From positions 62,001-126,000 of the forward strand of contig NZ_JBIQWA010000008.1 in the NCBI RefSeq assembly GCF_046591575.1: 64,000 bases of DNA, in the 5' to 3' direction. The notes below the pieces were generated by a model. The model did not search any database. It was given only the letters and a program-made list of their open reading frames with translations, and had not been told where the DNA came from. Each line of letters opens with the position of its first letter. Positions within the stretch are counted from its first letter, which is position 1. This DNA is from Marivita sp046591575 (GTDB lineage Bacteria; Pseudomonadota; Alphaproteobacteria; Rhodobacterales; Rhodobacteraceae). This document shows, in pieces, positions 8,733 through 16,798 of the stretch. Both the position numbers and the translations under genes were made by a program.

Positions 8733-9727
8733 CACGCAACCCGATCGCCGGGTTCACGGCCGTCAAAGAAATCCACCAGATTGTCCAGTACGCGACGCCC
8801 CATCGCAGTACGCGTTTCTTGGGTGGCACTGCCGAGATGGGGCAGCATGACAAGGTTGTCGCAATCCATGAGGACCGGTGCGATATTTGGCTCGCCATCG
8901 AACACGTCCAAGGCCGCCCCGCCGATACAATCAAACATCAACGCCTGAGCAAGCGCATGTTCGTCAACCACCTCTCCGCGTGCGGTATTAATGAGAAAGG
9001 CGTCGGGCTTCATCAGATCAAGGCGTCGCGATCCGATCAGATGGCGGTTTTCCGGCCCGCCGGGGCAGTGCAATGACACGAAATCACATAGTGGTAAAAG
9101 ATCATCAAGGGTCTCGACCTGCTTGGCACCGTAACGGTCAAGGACGTCTTGCGACACACTTGACCGGTTGTAGACAATGATCTTCATGCCAAACCCGTGA
9201 TGCGCGCGTTGCGCCATAGCCAGACCGATCCGGCCAAATCCAACGATGCCTAATGTCTTACCGGACACCTTGGACCCGACCAGATGTGTCGGACGCCACC
9301 CCGTCCATGCGCCAGCCCTGAGTTCGCGCTCTCCCTCTCCGGCACGACGTGCCCCCATGAGCATTAGCGTCATTGCCAGATCAGCCGTGCATTCGGACAG
9401 GACATCCGGAGTGTTGGTTACCGTGATCCCCAGCGTCTTCGCCGCTGCTGTGTCAATATGGCTGTAGCCTACACCGTAATTCGCAAGAATTCCGGTGCGA
9501 GCCGTATCCAGATCAAGTGCCTCTGCGTCCAGGGTATCGGTCACAGTGGGAAGGATTGCATCAAAATGCGTAAGGGCCTCGCGAAACTCGGCACGCGACA
9601 TTGGTTTGTCTTCAACGTTGAACACAGTGTCGAACCGCTCGGCCAGTTCGGCCTCGACCGCCGCTGGCCAGCGGCGTGTCACAAGCACACGTGGCGTATG
9701 GTTTAGCAGGGCCGGGGCATTCATCAT
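8732..9727 (-). CDS. hprA: Hydroxypyruvate reductase (D-2-hydroxyacid dehydrogenase family)
   Basis: 331-aa NAD(P)-dependent D-isomer hydroxyacid dehydrogenase, predicted to reduce hydroxypyruvate to D-glycerate in the serine cycle. It shows the Rossmann motif LGIVGFGRIGLAMAQRA, the catalytic Arg region NTARGEVVDEHAL and the catalytic His in LPHLGSATQETR. The start overlaps the mtkB stop (ATGA), with AAGGAGG upstream. Sequence alone cannot separate hydroxypyruvate from glyoxylate preference. The position between mtkB and ppc supports the serine-cycle role. Confidence 0.9.
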   Translation of the reverse strand: MMNAPALLNHTPRVLVTRRWPAAVEAELAERFDTVFNVEDKPMSRAEFREALTHFDAILPTVTDTLDAEALDLDTARTGILANYGVGYSHIDTAAAKTLGITVTNTPDVLSECTADLAMTLMLMGARRAGEGERELRAGAWTGWRPTHLVGSKVSGKTLGIVGFGRIGLAMAQRAHHGFGMKIIVYNRSSVSQDVLDRYGAKQVETLDDLLPLCDFVSLHCPGGPENRHLIGSRRLDLMKPDAFLINTARGEVVDEHALAQALMFDCIGGAALDVFDGEPNIAPVLMDCDNLVMLPHLGSATQETRTAMGRRVLDNLVDFFDGREPGDRVA

Positions 9728-10617
9728 GCAGCCTCCTTGCGCATCACCTTGGCAATCGTGTCACCGATAACAGCGGGGTTTGGTGCAACCGTAACACCCG
9801 CCGCACTCAGAATCTCGACCTTTTCACTGGCGCTTTCGCCAAAGGCAGAGATGATCGCACCGGCATGGCCCATGGTCTTGCCTTTCGGAGCCGTCAATCC
9901 GGCAACATATGCCACAACAGGCTTTGACACATGGTCACGAATATAGGCTGCGGCCTCGGCTTCCTGTGGACCGCCGATTTCTCCGATCATGCAGATGACA
10001 TGGGTGTCATCATCTTCTTCAAAGCGTTGCAGGATGTCCTTGAAAGATGACCCGTTGATGGGATCTCCGCCAATGCCGACCGATGTGGACACGCCGATTC
10101 CGTGTGCCTTGAGCTGTGCTGCGGCCTCGTATCCCAAAGTTCCTGAACGCCCGATGATCCCGACATGGCCCGGAAGATAAATGTGCCCCGGCATAATGCC
10201 CAAAAGCGCTTTTCCCGGACTGATCGTTCCCGCGCAATTGGGGCCGGTCAGAACCATGCGGCGTTCTTTCGGATAGCGATACATATAGCGCTTGACCCGG
10301 ATCATATCCTGCGCCGGGATTCCATCGGTGATACAAACGCAATACTTGATGCCCGCATCTGCGGCTTCCATGATGCTGTCGGCGGCAAAGGGAGGTGGCA
10401 CGAAAACAAGGCTGGCTTCGGCCCCGGTTGCCGCAACCGCGTCTTCGACGGTGTCGAAAACCGGAACGCCTTCGACGGTCTGACCGCCCTTTCCGGGCAC
10501 AACGCCGCCAACAACATTGGTGCCGTAAGCAATCATATCCGCAGTGTGAAACCGGGCCATTTTACCGGTGATCCCCTGCACGATGATGGGGGTTTGTCTG
10601 TCGATGAAAATGCTCAT
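9724..10617 (-). CDS. mtkB: Malate-CoA ligase (malate thiokinase) alpha subunit
   Basis: 297-aa homologue of succinyl-CoA synthetase alpha, here the small subunit of malate thiokinase that activates malate to malyl-CoA. It has the CoA-binding N-terminus (IIVQGITGKMARFHTADMIAYGTN), the GRSGTLGYEAAAQL segment, and the phospho-His loop ending GHAGAIIS. The start at MSIFIDRQTP gives an ATGA overlap with mtkA and the expected subunit length; the frame is open further upstream but that would invade mtkA. SucD is the alternative, but the serine-cycle operon and the partner MtkA favour malate. Confidence 0.88.
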   Translation of the reverse strand: MSIFIDRQTPIIVQGITGKMARFHTADMIAYGTNVVGGVVPGKGGQTVEGVPVFDTVEDAVAATGAEASLVFVPPPFAADSIMEAADAGIKYCVCITDGIPAQDMIRVKRYMYRYPKERRMVLTGPNCAGTISPGKALLGIMPGHIYLPGHVGIIGRSGTLGYEAAAQLKAHGIGVSTSVGIGGDPINGSSFKDILQRFEEDDDTHVICMIGEIGGPQEAEAAAYIRDHVSKPVVAYVAGLTAPKGKTMGHAGAIISAFGESASEKVEILSAAGVTVAPNPAVIGDTIAKVMRKEAA

Positions 10618-11813
10618 TGGACGGCCCTCATTTTTGTACCATGTGTCAAGTCTTTGTTCCATGCTCCAACCGCACGTTCGGCGGCTTCCATCAAAGTGGA
10701 TGCCCGGATGATGGGCAGTCCAGACTTGGCTAGGATTTTCTGACCCTCTTCGACGTTTGTCCCTGCAAGACGCACCACAACAGGCACATCGACCTGAACC
10801 TCCTTCAGCGCCTGAACCACACCTTCGGCAACCCAGTCGCAGCGGTTGATCCCGGCAAAGATGTTGACCAGAACCGCTTGCACATTGTCATCCGACATCA
10901 CCAAGCGAAACGCCTTGGCAACGCGTTCGGGTGTTGCGCCTCCGCCAATATCGAGGAAGTTGGCAGGTTCACCGCCGGCCAGTTTGATGGTATCCATCGT
11001 GGCCATCGCAAGACCCGCACCGTTGACGATGCAGCCGATATTTCCTTCAAGACCAACATAGCTCAAGCCACGATCCGCAGCCCGGCTTTCGCGGGGATCT
11101 TCCTGGCTCTTGTCCCGCAACTCGCTGATTTGCGGATGACGAAACAAGGCGTTGTCATCGAAGGTCATTTTTGCATCAAGCGCCAGGATGCGATTGTCAC
11201 CGGTGACCACCAGCGGGTTGATTTCAACCATCGTGGCGTCATGGTCACGGAAGGCACGGTAACATCCCTGAAGGGTGCGCACCATGCGTTGCGTCAGGCC
11301 AGGGTCGATCCCCAGTTTGAATGCGATCTGACGACACTGGAATTCCTGCAACCCGACGGCAGGCTCAACAGTGGCCCGCACGATGCTGTCGGGACGCTCG
11401 GCAGAGATATCCTCGATTTCCATACCGCCTTCGGCAGAGGCGACGATCATGACCCGTTGCGACACCCGATCCAGAACAAATCCAAGATAGATTTCCCGTT
11501 CAATAGGAACCGCACTTTCGACATATACGCGGTAAATCCCCTTACCTTGCGGGCCAGTTTGATGCGTGACCAGTTTACGGCCAAACAAACCTTCGCATGC
11601 GGTGTGGATTTCGGAGTCACTGTCACAGACTGTGACTCCGCCTGCTTTTCCACGTCCTCCGGCGTGAACCTGCGCCTTGACGACCCAACGTGTGCCGCCA
11701 AGTTCGCGGGCGCGATAGGCCGCCTGCTCGGGGCTATACGCCAACGCGCCGGGCGGAATATCCACGCCAAATCCGGCAAGGATTTCTTTCGCTTGGTATT
11801 CATGTATGTCCAT
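10614..11813 (-). CDS. mtkA: Malate-CoA ligase (malate thiokinase) beta subunit
   Basis: 399-aa ATP-grasp protein of the SucC family forming the large subunit of malate thiokinase. It starts with the family hallmark MDIHEYQAKEILAGFGV, has the ATP-grasp stretch WVVKAQVHAGGRGKAGGV, and near the C-terminus NIFAGINRCDWVAEGVVQAL. A strong AGGAGGAAAG ribosome site precedes the ATG. It lies 36 bases after sga and overlaps mtkB by 4 bases. It acts with Mcl, encoded across the divergent promoter, to split malate-derived carbon into glyoxylate and acetyl-CoA. Confidence 0.88.
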   Translation of the reverse strand: MDIHEYQAKEILAGFGVDIPPGALAYSPEQAAYRARELGGTRWVVKAQVHAGGRGKAGGVTVCDSDSEIHTACEGLFGRKLVTHQTGPQGKGIYRVYVESAVPIEREIYLGFVLDRVSQRVMIVASAEGGMEIEDISAERPDSIVRATVEPAVGLQEFQCRQIAFKLGIDPGLTQRMVRTLQGCYRAFRDHDATMVEINPLVVTGDNRILALDAKMTFDDNALFRHPQISELRDKSQEDPRESRAADRGLSYVGLEGNIGCIVNGAGLAMATMDTIKLAGGEPANFLDIGGGATPERVAKAFRLVMSDDNVQAVLVNIFAGINRCDWVAEGVVQALKEVQVDVPVVVRLAGTNVEEGQKILAKSGLPIIRASTLMEAAERAVGAWNKDLTHGTKMRAVQ

Positions 11814-11849
11814 TATCTTTCCTCCTCCGAAAGACAGGTGCGGTTGGGT

Positions 11850-13097
11850 CTATTCTGCCGCGATGGCCTGGTCGTAGACGCTGTCCAACGCATCATTGAC
11901 CTTTTCCATATCAACCGTCCCGCCCATGGCGCGGATGGCGTCGGCAAAGCGTGTGACGATATCGGTGATGGCGGCGCGGTTCAGCAGGTTCAGAATACCG
12001 ATCCGGATCTGAACCGGAGCCGACAACGTCGGCCAAATGCCAAAGTTTTGCGCGCGACATGACTGCACCAGCTCCATTTCTCGGCCAGCCAAGGACTCGG
12101 GCAGGTTGAGCACGACAAGAGAGGTCATGTTGGACGTAACTTCACAGCCCATTGCCTCGACCGCGCGGCGCAAGGCAGATTCGTGATGAGCGTATTTTCC
12201 AGCGCGCGCGGAAATCCCTTCCTGCAGGGTGATCCGCAATGCTTCGTGGAACGCCGCGACAGCGTAGGCGGAATGCGTCCGGTGATACGTGCCCTTTTCA
12301 ACATCCTTGCCGTCGATGACACCCCAGTGACGGGCCTCCAGCACCGGATGATGAACAAATGTCCGGGTTCCGGTCTCCCTAAGCGCTTTGATAAAGCGGT
12401 CACTGAAAGACACTGGCGCATAGGTCAGCGGCAGGCAGCAAATGCCTTTTTGCGGGCATGACGCCCAGCCATGCACGCCAGGATAATCGTCGATGCGGAA
12501 ATCCTCAACGCCAAGCGACGAAACCGCGTCAACCAGGCCCATCACGTCGTGCTTTACGCAGGCGTCACTAAAACCGGAAATGTCATTGATGCGGCCGGAC
12601 CCGGTTTCCCAATGCGCCATGGCTGCCCATTTTGGCTTGTGTTCGGCCAACGCCGCTTCGACGATTTCGCCGGTGACGGATTGGCCGTGCGGGATATCGA
12701 CGATGACGACCGATGCCGCCTCTGGGTCGAGCGGGTTCTTAGCAAGCTCTTCGGAAGTGGCAGCCTTCATACGCACCGTCAGGCCGTCAATTCCCGAAAA
12801 CGTACCATTGGTGAACATCACCACCTTGTCGCCAGGCATGACACCGCTGAACATCACGTCAAGACCGCTCCAACCCGTACCGGCAACGCCGAAGGTGTAA
12901 AGGTTGTCGGTGCCCCAGACCTTGCGAAGCATCTTTTTACACTCGACCATTCCACGCAGGACATCGCCGTGCATGTGATCGGCCAGACCAGCACCTGCAT
13001 ACGCGGCAAGCACGCGTTCATCTGTGTTGCCAGGCCCCGGGCCCGCAGCGATCGTTTCAGGAATCTCGAGCTTCGGGAAAATATGTGCCACAGTCAT
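11850..13097 (-). CDS. sgaA: Serine-glyoxylate aminotransferase
   Basis: 415-aa class V PLP aminotransferase, predicted to transfer the amino group of serine to glyoxylate, giving hydroxypyruvate and regenerating glycine. The family N-terminus AAGPGPGNTDERVL is present; the PLP lysine is in CPQKGICCLPLTYAPVSFS, preceded by the VDAVSSLGVEDFRIDDY block. It is the first gene of the leftward serine-cycle operon and reads from the divergent region shared with the response regulator at 13291. Alanine-glyoxylate aminotransferase activity is possible in this family. Confidence 0.9.
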   Translation of the reverse strand: MTVAHIFPKLEIPETIAAGPGPGNTDERVLAAYAGAGLADHMHGDVLRGMVECKKMLRKVWGTDNLYTFGVAGTGWSGLDVMFSGVMPGDKVVMFTNGTFSGIDGLTVRMKAATSEELAKNPLDPEAASVVIVDIPHGQSVTGEIVEAALAEHKPKWAAMAHWETGSGRINDISGFSDACVKHDVMGLVDAVSSLGVEDFRIDDYPGVHGWASCPQKGICCLPLTYAPVSFSDRFIKALRETGTRTFVHHPVLEARHWGVIDGKDVEKGTYHRTHSAYAVAAFHEALRITLQEGISARAGKYAHHESALRRAVEAMGCEVTSNMTSLVVLNLPESLAGREMELVQSCRAQNFGIWPTLSAPVQIRIGILNLLNRAAITDIVTRFADAIRAMGGTVDMEKVNDALDSVYDQAIAAE

Positions 13098-13186
13098 GGT
13101 CGCTCCATTTAGTTTGTCAGAGACGAATTTGTTTCACAGCAGTTATAATTTTTCTTGCTAGGTGAAAAAACGTCCCTTACTCCTGC

Positions 13187-13273
13187 TTTTGGGTATCTAA
13201 ATGGGTGGGTAAAATACCACCTATATAGGTTGTATTCGATTGCATGCCGTAGGATGCCCAGCCCAGATGGGTA
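13187..13273. promoter_or_regulatory. Divergent sga / regulator promoter region with repeated TGGGTA motifs
   Basis: The 193-base gap between sga and the regulator gene contains TTTTGGGTA (13187-13195), ATGGGTGGGTA (13201-13211) facing a TACC at 13215-13218, and ATGGGTA (13267-13273). The same TGGGTA core recurs in the promoter regions at 19271 and 28487-28576. It may be a shared operator. No clear -35/-10 pair could be fixed. Inference only. Confidence 0.4.
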
Positions 13274-13290
13274 GGGAATAGGGAAAAGCC

Positions 13291-13938
13291 ATGCGAAATC
13301 AGATGCCTGAAGTCATGCCGGATCAGATCGACATCATGTTGGGCGACGGCAATCCTCTGGTGCTTTCGGCAATGTCCGAAGTGTTTGAACGTGACCCCCG
13401 ATTCTCTCTGGTGGCCACAAGTGCAACTGCCGAAGGCTTTCTTGGCATGGTCATGCGTGTGCCGGTGAAAGTGTGTGTCATCGACTGGAACATCCCCGCG
13501 CTTGGGGCAGAACGACTGATCGAGGTATTGCGCGCGCAGGAAAACGCACCGCGTATCGTGATCTACGGACACGACGCTGATCCGTCAGTGCCCCGCCATG
13601 CGATGAGCTCCGGCGCGGCCGCCTTTGTGTCGAGGTCCGCATCCATCGATTCGCTGGTTCAGACCTGCCTTGAAGTGGCTGACGGCAAAATGGTGTTTCC
13701 GTATCTTGATATTCGCGATCTGAAAAATGACCCTATTTCGACTTTGTCTCGCAAGGAAACTGCGCTGCTCGAAGCGCTTGCCGAGGGTCTGACCAACAAA
13801 CAGCTGGCCGCACGCATGGAGATTTCCATCAACACAGTGAAATTTCATCTATCGAATATTTTCGATAAATTATCGGTCAAAAATCGGGCACAGGCCATCG
13901 CACACTTTTATGCCTCCAAGGCCAAAAGCGGCGGATAG
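13291..13938 (+). CDS. LuxR-family regulator with an atypical receiver domain
   Basis: 215-aa protein with an N-terminal receiver-like domain (about residues 12-130) and a C-terminal LuxR/NarL helix-turn-helix (about 150-210, LSRKETALLEALAEGLTNKQLAARM then SINTVKFHLSNIFDKL). The acidic pocket DGNP and the phosphoacceptor D65 (VIDWNIP) are present. However, the switch Thr/Ser position reads IVIYG and the conserved Lys position reads FVSRSAS, so two key receiver residues are replaced. No kinase gene is adjacent. It is divergent from sga and upstream of mcl-gck, so it is the obvious candidate regulator of the serine-cycle genes. Family confidence is high; the target is inferred. Confidence 0.85.
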   Translation: MRNQMPEVMPDQIDIMLGDGNPLVLSAMSEVFERDPRFSLVATSATAEGFLGMVMRVPVKVCVIDWNIPALGAERLIEVLRAQENAPRIVIYGHDADPSVPRHAMSSGAAAFVSRSASIDSLVQTCLEVADGKMVFPYLDIRDLKNDPISTLSRKETALLEALAEGLTNKQLAARMEISINTVKFHLSNIFDKLSVKNRAQAIAHFYASKAKSGG

Positions 13939-13976
13939 CAGCTTGTTAGGTGTACACTAGTATGCATATTTTTTTA

Positions 13977-14006
13977 TTGACAGGAATATTTTTTCACGTT
14001 TGTGAT
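13977..14006 (+). promoter_or_regulatory. Candidate promoter of mcl-gck
   Basis: TTGACA at 13977-13982 is a perfect -35 hexamer. With an 18-base spacer, TGTGAT (14001-14006) is a weak -10 matching four of six positions. It lies about 43 bases before the mcl start codon, in the 110-base gap after the regulator gene. Confidence 0.35.
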
Positions 14007-14048
14007 GATGGAACCGAACTCGTATCCCCTTGAGAAAGGTCCATTCCC

Positions 14049-15026
14049 ATGTCATTTCACGTCATCGAACAAGCCCCGGCACGGCTTAATCGTTCCGAAC
14101 TTGCAGTGCCCGGCTCACAACCGCAAATGTTTGAAAAGGCGGCACAATCCGACGTAGACGTTGTCTTCCTTGATCTTGAAGATGCGGTCGCACCAGATGA
14201 AAAAGTGCAGGCCCGCAAGAACATCATTTCTGCACTGAACGATATCGACTGGGGCAACAAAGCCATGTCGATCCGCATCAACGGACTCGACACGCATTAC
14301 ATGTATCGCGACGTGGTCGACATCGTCGAACAAGCCGGAGAGCGGCTGGACCTGATCATGATTCCCAAGGTCGGCACTGCGGCGGATGTCTATGCGATTG
14401 ATATGATGGTCACCCAGATCGAAGATGCGAAAGGCTACAAAAAGCGCATCGGATTTGAACATATCATCGAAACCGCGCTTGGTATGCAGAACGTGTCAGA
14501 GATCGCCGCGGCGTCGTCGCGTAACGAAAGCCTGCATTTCGGTGTCGCCGATTACGCGGCTTCAACCCGCGCGCGCACCACGATCATTGGCGGTGTCAAT
14601 CCGGATTATTCGGTTCTCACCGATCCGAGCGATGACGGATCACGCGAAACCCATTGGGGGGACATGTGGCACTATGCATTGGCCCGGATGGTGGTCGCCG
14701 CGCGCGCCAATGGGCTGCGACCAATCGATGGTCCGTTCGGGGATTTTCAGGACCCAGACGGGTATCGCGCCGCCGCCAAACGCGCCGCGGTTCTGGGCTG
14801 TGAAGGTAAATGGGCGATCCATCCCAGCCAGATCGCCCTGGCCAACGAAGTTATGAGTCCCTCTGAAGAGGAAGTCACCAAAGCCAAACGTATCCTGTCA
14901 GCCATGGCCGACGCCGAAGCGGCAGGCAAAGGGGCTGTCTCTCTGGACGGACGGTTGATCGATTACGCGTCAATTCGCCAAGCCGAGGTTTTGGTCGAGA
15001 AGGCACGCCAAATTGCAGACGGATAA
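14049..15026 (+). CDS. mcl: Malyl-CoA lyase
   Basis: 325-aa CitE/HpcH-aldolase family enzyme cleaving malyl-CoA to glyoxylate and acetyl-CoA, closing the serine cycle with MtkAB. It starts with RSELAVPGSQPQMFEKA, has the metal-binding acidic motif VVFLDLEDAVAPDEK, the active-site stretch RIGFEHIIETALGMQNV, and GKWAIHPSQIALANEV near the C-terminus. Length matches Rhodobacter Mcl1, which also acts on beta-methylmalyl-CoA, so a role in the ethylmalonyl-CoA pathway is equally possible biochemically. gck overlaps its 3' end by 14 bases. Confidence 0.92.
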   Translation: MSFHVIEQAPARLNRSELAVPGSQPQMFEKAAQSDVDVVFLDLEDAVAPDEKVQARKNIISALNDIDWGNKAMSIRINGLDTHYMYRDVVDIVEQAGERLDLIMIPKVGTAADVYAIDMMVTQIEDAKGYKKRIGFEHIIETALGMQNVSEIAAASSRNESLHFGVADYAASTRARTTIIGGVNPDYSVLTDPSDDGSRETHWGDMWHYALARMVVAARANGLRPIDGPFGDFQDPDGYRAAAKRAAVLGCEGKWAIHPSQIALANEVMSPSEEEVTKAKRILSAMADAEAAGKGAVSLDGRLIDYASIRQAEVLVEKARQIADG

Positions 15027-16290
15027 ATATGCGTCTTTGAAATCTGATGCGGCCCGAGCGTTTCGGGCCGCTGTGCGACGTGCCGACCCCGCTTTGGCGA
15101 TGCGAGATTGCCTTGAAACGCACCCGTTGCCGCAACCGGATCACGGCTGCAAAACCATTGTTCTGGCCTTTGGAAAGGCAGCACCTGCCATGTTGGGTGC
15201 GGTTCTGGGCCGGATCAGTGGTCGCCGTGTTCTGATTTGTGTCACACATCGCGAAAACAGCGAACAAGTGCCCGGTGCCGAGATGTTTCGCGCTGGTCAT
15301 CCCGTTCCGGACTCGGTCGGAGCCAGCGGTGCGCAGCGAATGCAAGAGGTGCTGAACGACGCCGTCGCGGGTGATGTGGTAATCGCGCTGATCTCTGGCG
15401 GGGGATCGGCGCTTTTGCCCGCCCCGCCAGAGGGCGTCTCGCTTGAGGACAAGCAACTGCTCAACCGGCTGTTGTTGCAAAGCGGTCTGGACATTGAAGC
15501 CATGAACCTGGTGCGCCAGCAAGTTTCGAACCTCAAAGGGGGCGGCATGACCCGGCTGGCCGCACCTGCGAAAGTGACCAGCTACATCCTGTCTGACGTG
15601 ATTGGAGACGACTTGCGCGCGATTGCCAGCGGGCCGACGGTGGCCCCGCTTGGAACGGCCGAAACCGCGCGCCGATGCCTTCAGGATAAGGGATTGTTTG
15701 AACGCCTGCCCGAAAGCATCCAACTCCATTTGCGACGCTCTGCACGCCCCCATCCCCCGGTGACAGCCACCCATCACCTGATTGGAACAAACGCCCAAAG
15801 TGTGCTGGCCGCGTCTGCCGATTTGGAAGACAGATACGCGGTTCAGACAGACCCGCAACCTTTGACCGGAAATGTGAACGCCGCGGCCAATACCGTTTTC
15901 TCAACCTTGCAAAATGCGCCACGCACAGGTGGGCCACGCGCGTTTCTTTGGGGCGGAGAAACAACTGTCCAGGTGCGCGGCACTGGAGTGGGCGGGCGCA
16001 ATCAGGAATTGGCGTTGCGTGTGGCCGCGTTGGCGGATGCCGCGCCGGTTGATCTGCCTTGGGTGTTCCTGTCCGCAGGAACCGACGGACGCGATGGGCC
16101 AACGGATGCGGCCGGGGCAATTGTCGATCAACACACCCTTGCCCGCATCCGCTCAGACGGCCAGTCACCCATGGCGTATCTGGACCGGAATGACAGCAAT
16201 GCCGCCTTGCGGATATCTGGAGATCTTTTGGTGACCGGGGCCACCGGCACCAATGTGGCAGACGTGCAAATTTTGCTGATAGGGGACTGA
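15013..16290 (+). CDS. gck: Glycerate 2-kinase (MOFRL family)
   Basis: 425-aa glycerate kinase of the GckA/TtuD (DUF4147-MOFRL) family, phosphorylating D-glycerate to 2-phosphoglycerate for conversion to PEP. Signatures are VLAFGKAAPAMLGAV, ALISGGGSALLPAPPEGVSL, NLVRQQVSNLKGGGM, SDVIGDDLRAIASGPT, then the C-terminal MOFRL part with WGGETTVQVRG and GRNQELALR and FLSAGTDGRDGPTDAAGA. The start is a TTG at 15013 overlapping mcl by 14 bases with GAGAAGG upstream; a second TTG at 15037 is possible. Co-transcription with mcl is likely. Confidence 0.9.
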   Translation: MQTDKYASLKSDAARAFRAAVRRADPALAMRDCLETHPLPQPDHGCKTIVLAFGKAAPAMLGAVLGRISGRRVLICVTHRENSEQVPGAEMFRAGHPVPDSVGASGAQRMQEVLNDAVAGDVVIALISGGGSALLPAPPEGVSLEDKQLLNRLLLQSGLDIEAMNLVRQQVSNLKGGGMTRLAAPAKVTSYILSDVIGDDLRAIASGPTVAPLGTAETARRCLQDKGLFERLPESIQLHLRRSARPHPPVTATHHLIGTNAQSVLAASADLEDRYAVQTDPQPLTGNVNAAANTVFSTLQNAPRTGGPRAFLWGGETTVQVRGTGVGGRNQELALRVAALADAAPVDLPWVFLSAGTDGRDGPTDAAGAIVDQHTLARIRSDGQSPMAYLDRNDSNAALRISGDLLVTGATGTNVADVQILLIGD

Positions 16291-16299
16291 CCCCCTGCC

Positions 16300-16755
16300 C
16301 TATCCGCGACGCAAAGCGCCATGATCCCGTAACACGGGGCCGGTTTCTGCGTCTTCGCCTTTGCGCCAATCGGGCACATCATTGACCAGCATATGCGCCG
16401 CCCGGCGCAGCGTTGCGCGCATTTTGTCGACGGCGGGGCCAGACATATTTGCGTCCTCAAGCGCACGATCAAAGGTGTCGAGCCAAAGATCGGCATCGGC
16501 TTCACGGATGGGAACATGCGCGTGAATCTCGCGCAGGTTCATATGACCGAACCGTTCACGATAATAGGCGCGACCACCCAAAAACCCGCTCATAAATTCA
16601 AATTGCGCCTGTCGCGTATGCGACAGCCCGTGGCCCCTGAAATGCAACCGATGCAATTCATGGACCGACGGGTCGCTTTCCATAAGATCGTAAAAGCCTT
16701 CGACAAGATCGCGCAACGCAGCTTCGCCGCCTATTTCATCCAGAGCACATGCCAT
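16300..16755 (-). CDS. Truncated haemoglobin (group II-like)
   Basis: 151-aa protein of the 2/2 haemoglobin family. It has the helix start EAALRDLVEGFYDLMESD, the FMSGFLGGRAYYRERFGH stretch, the likely proximal His in EIHAHVPI, and a Trp in DADLWLDTFDRAL at the G8 position typical of group II. It is convergent with gck (9-base gap) and about 40 bases downstream of the DUF1989-GcvT gene on the same strand, so it is likely transcribed with it. Possible roles are oxygen or NO handling near oxygen-sensitive C1 enzymes. Family call is good; function is open. Confidence 0.8.
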   Translation of the reverse strand: MACALDEIGGEAALRDLVEGFYDLMESDPSVHELHRLHFRGHGLSHTRQAQFEFMSGFLGGRAYYRERFGHMNLREIHAHVPIREADADLWLDTFDRALEDANMSGPAVDKMRATLRRAAHMLVNDVPDWRKGEDAETGPVLRDHGALRRG

Positions 16756-16798
16756 GTCTGCATCCTATCCGCGCAACCGCCCAAGGCTTTGATATGGG

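Noticed and set aside
10878..12062. 394-aa plus-strand frame opposite mtkA and sga
   Set aside because: It is antisense to two clearly conserved genes and has no domain signature.
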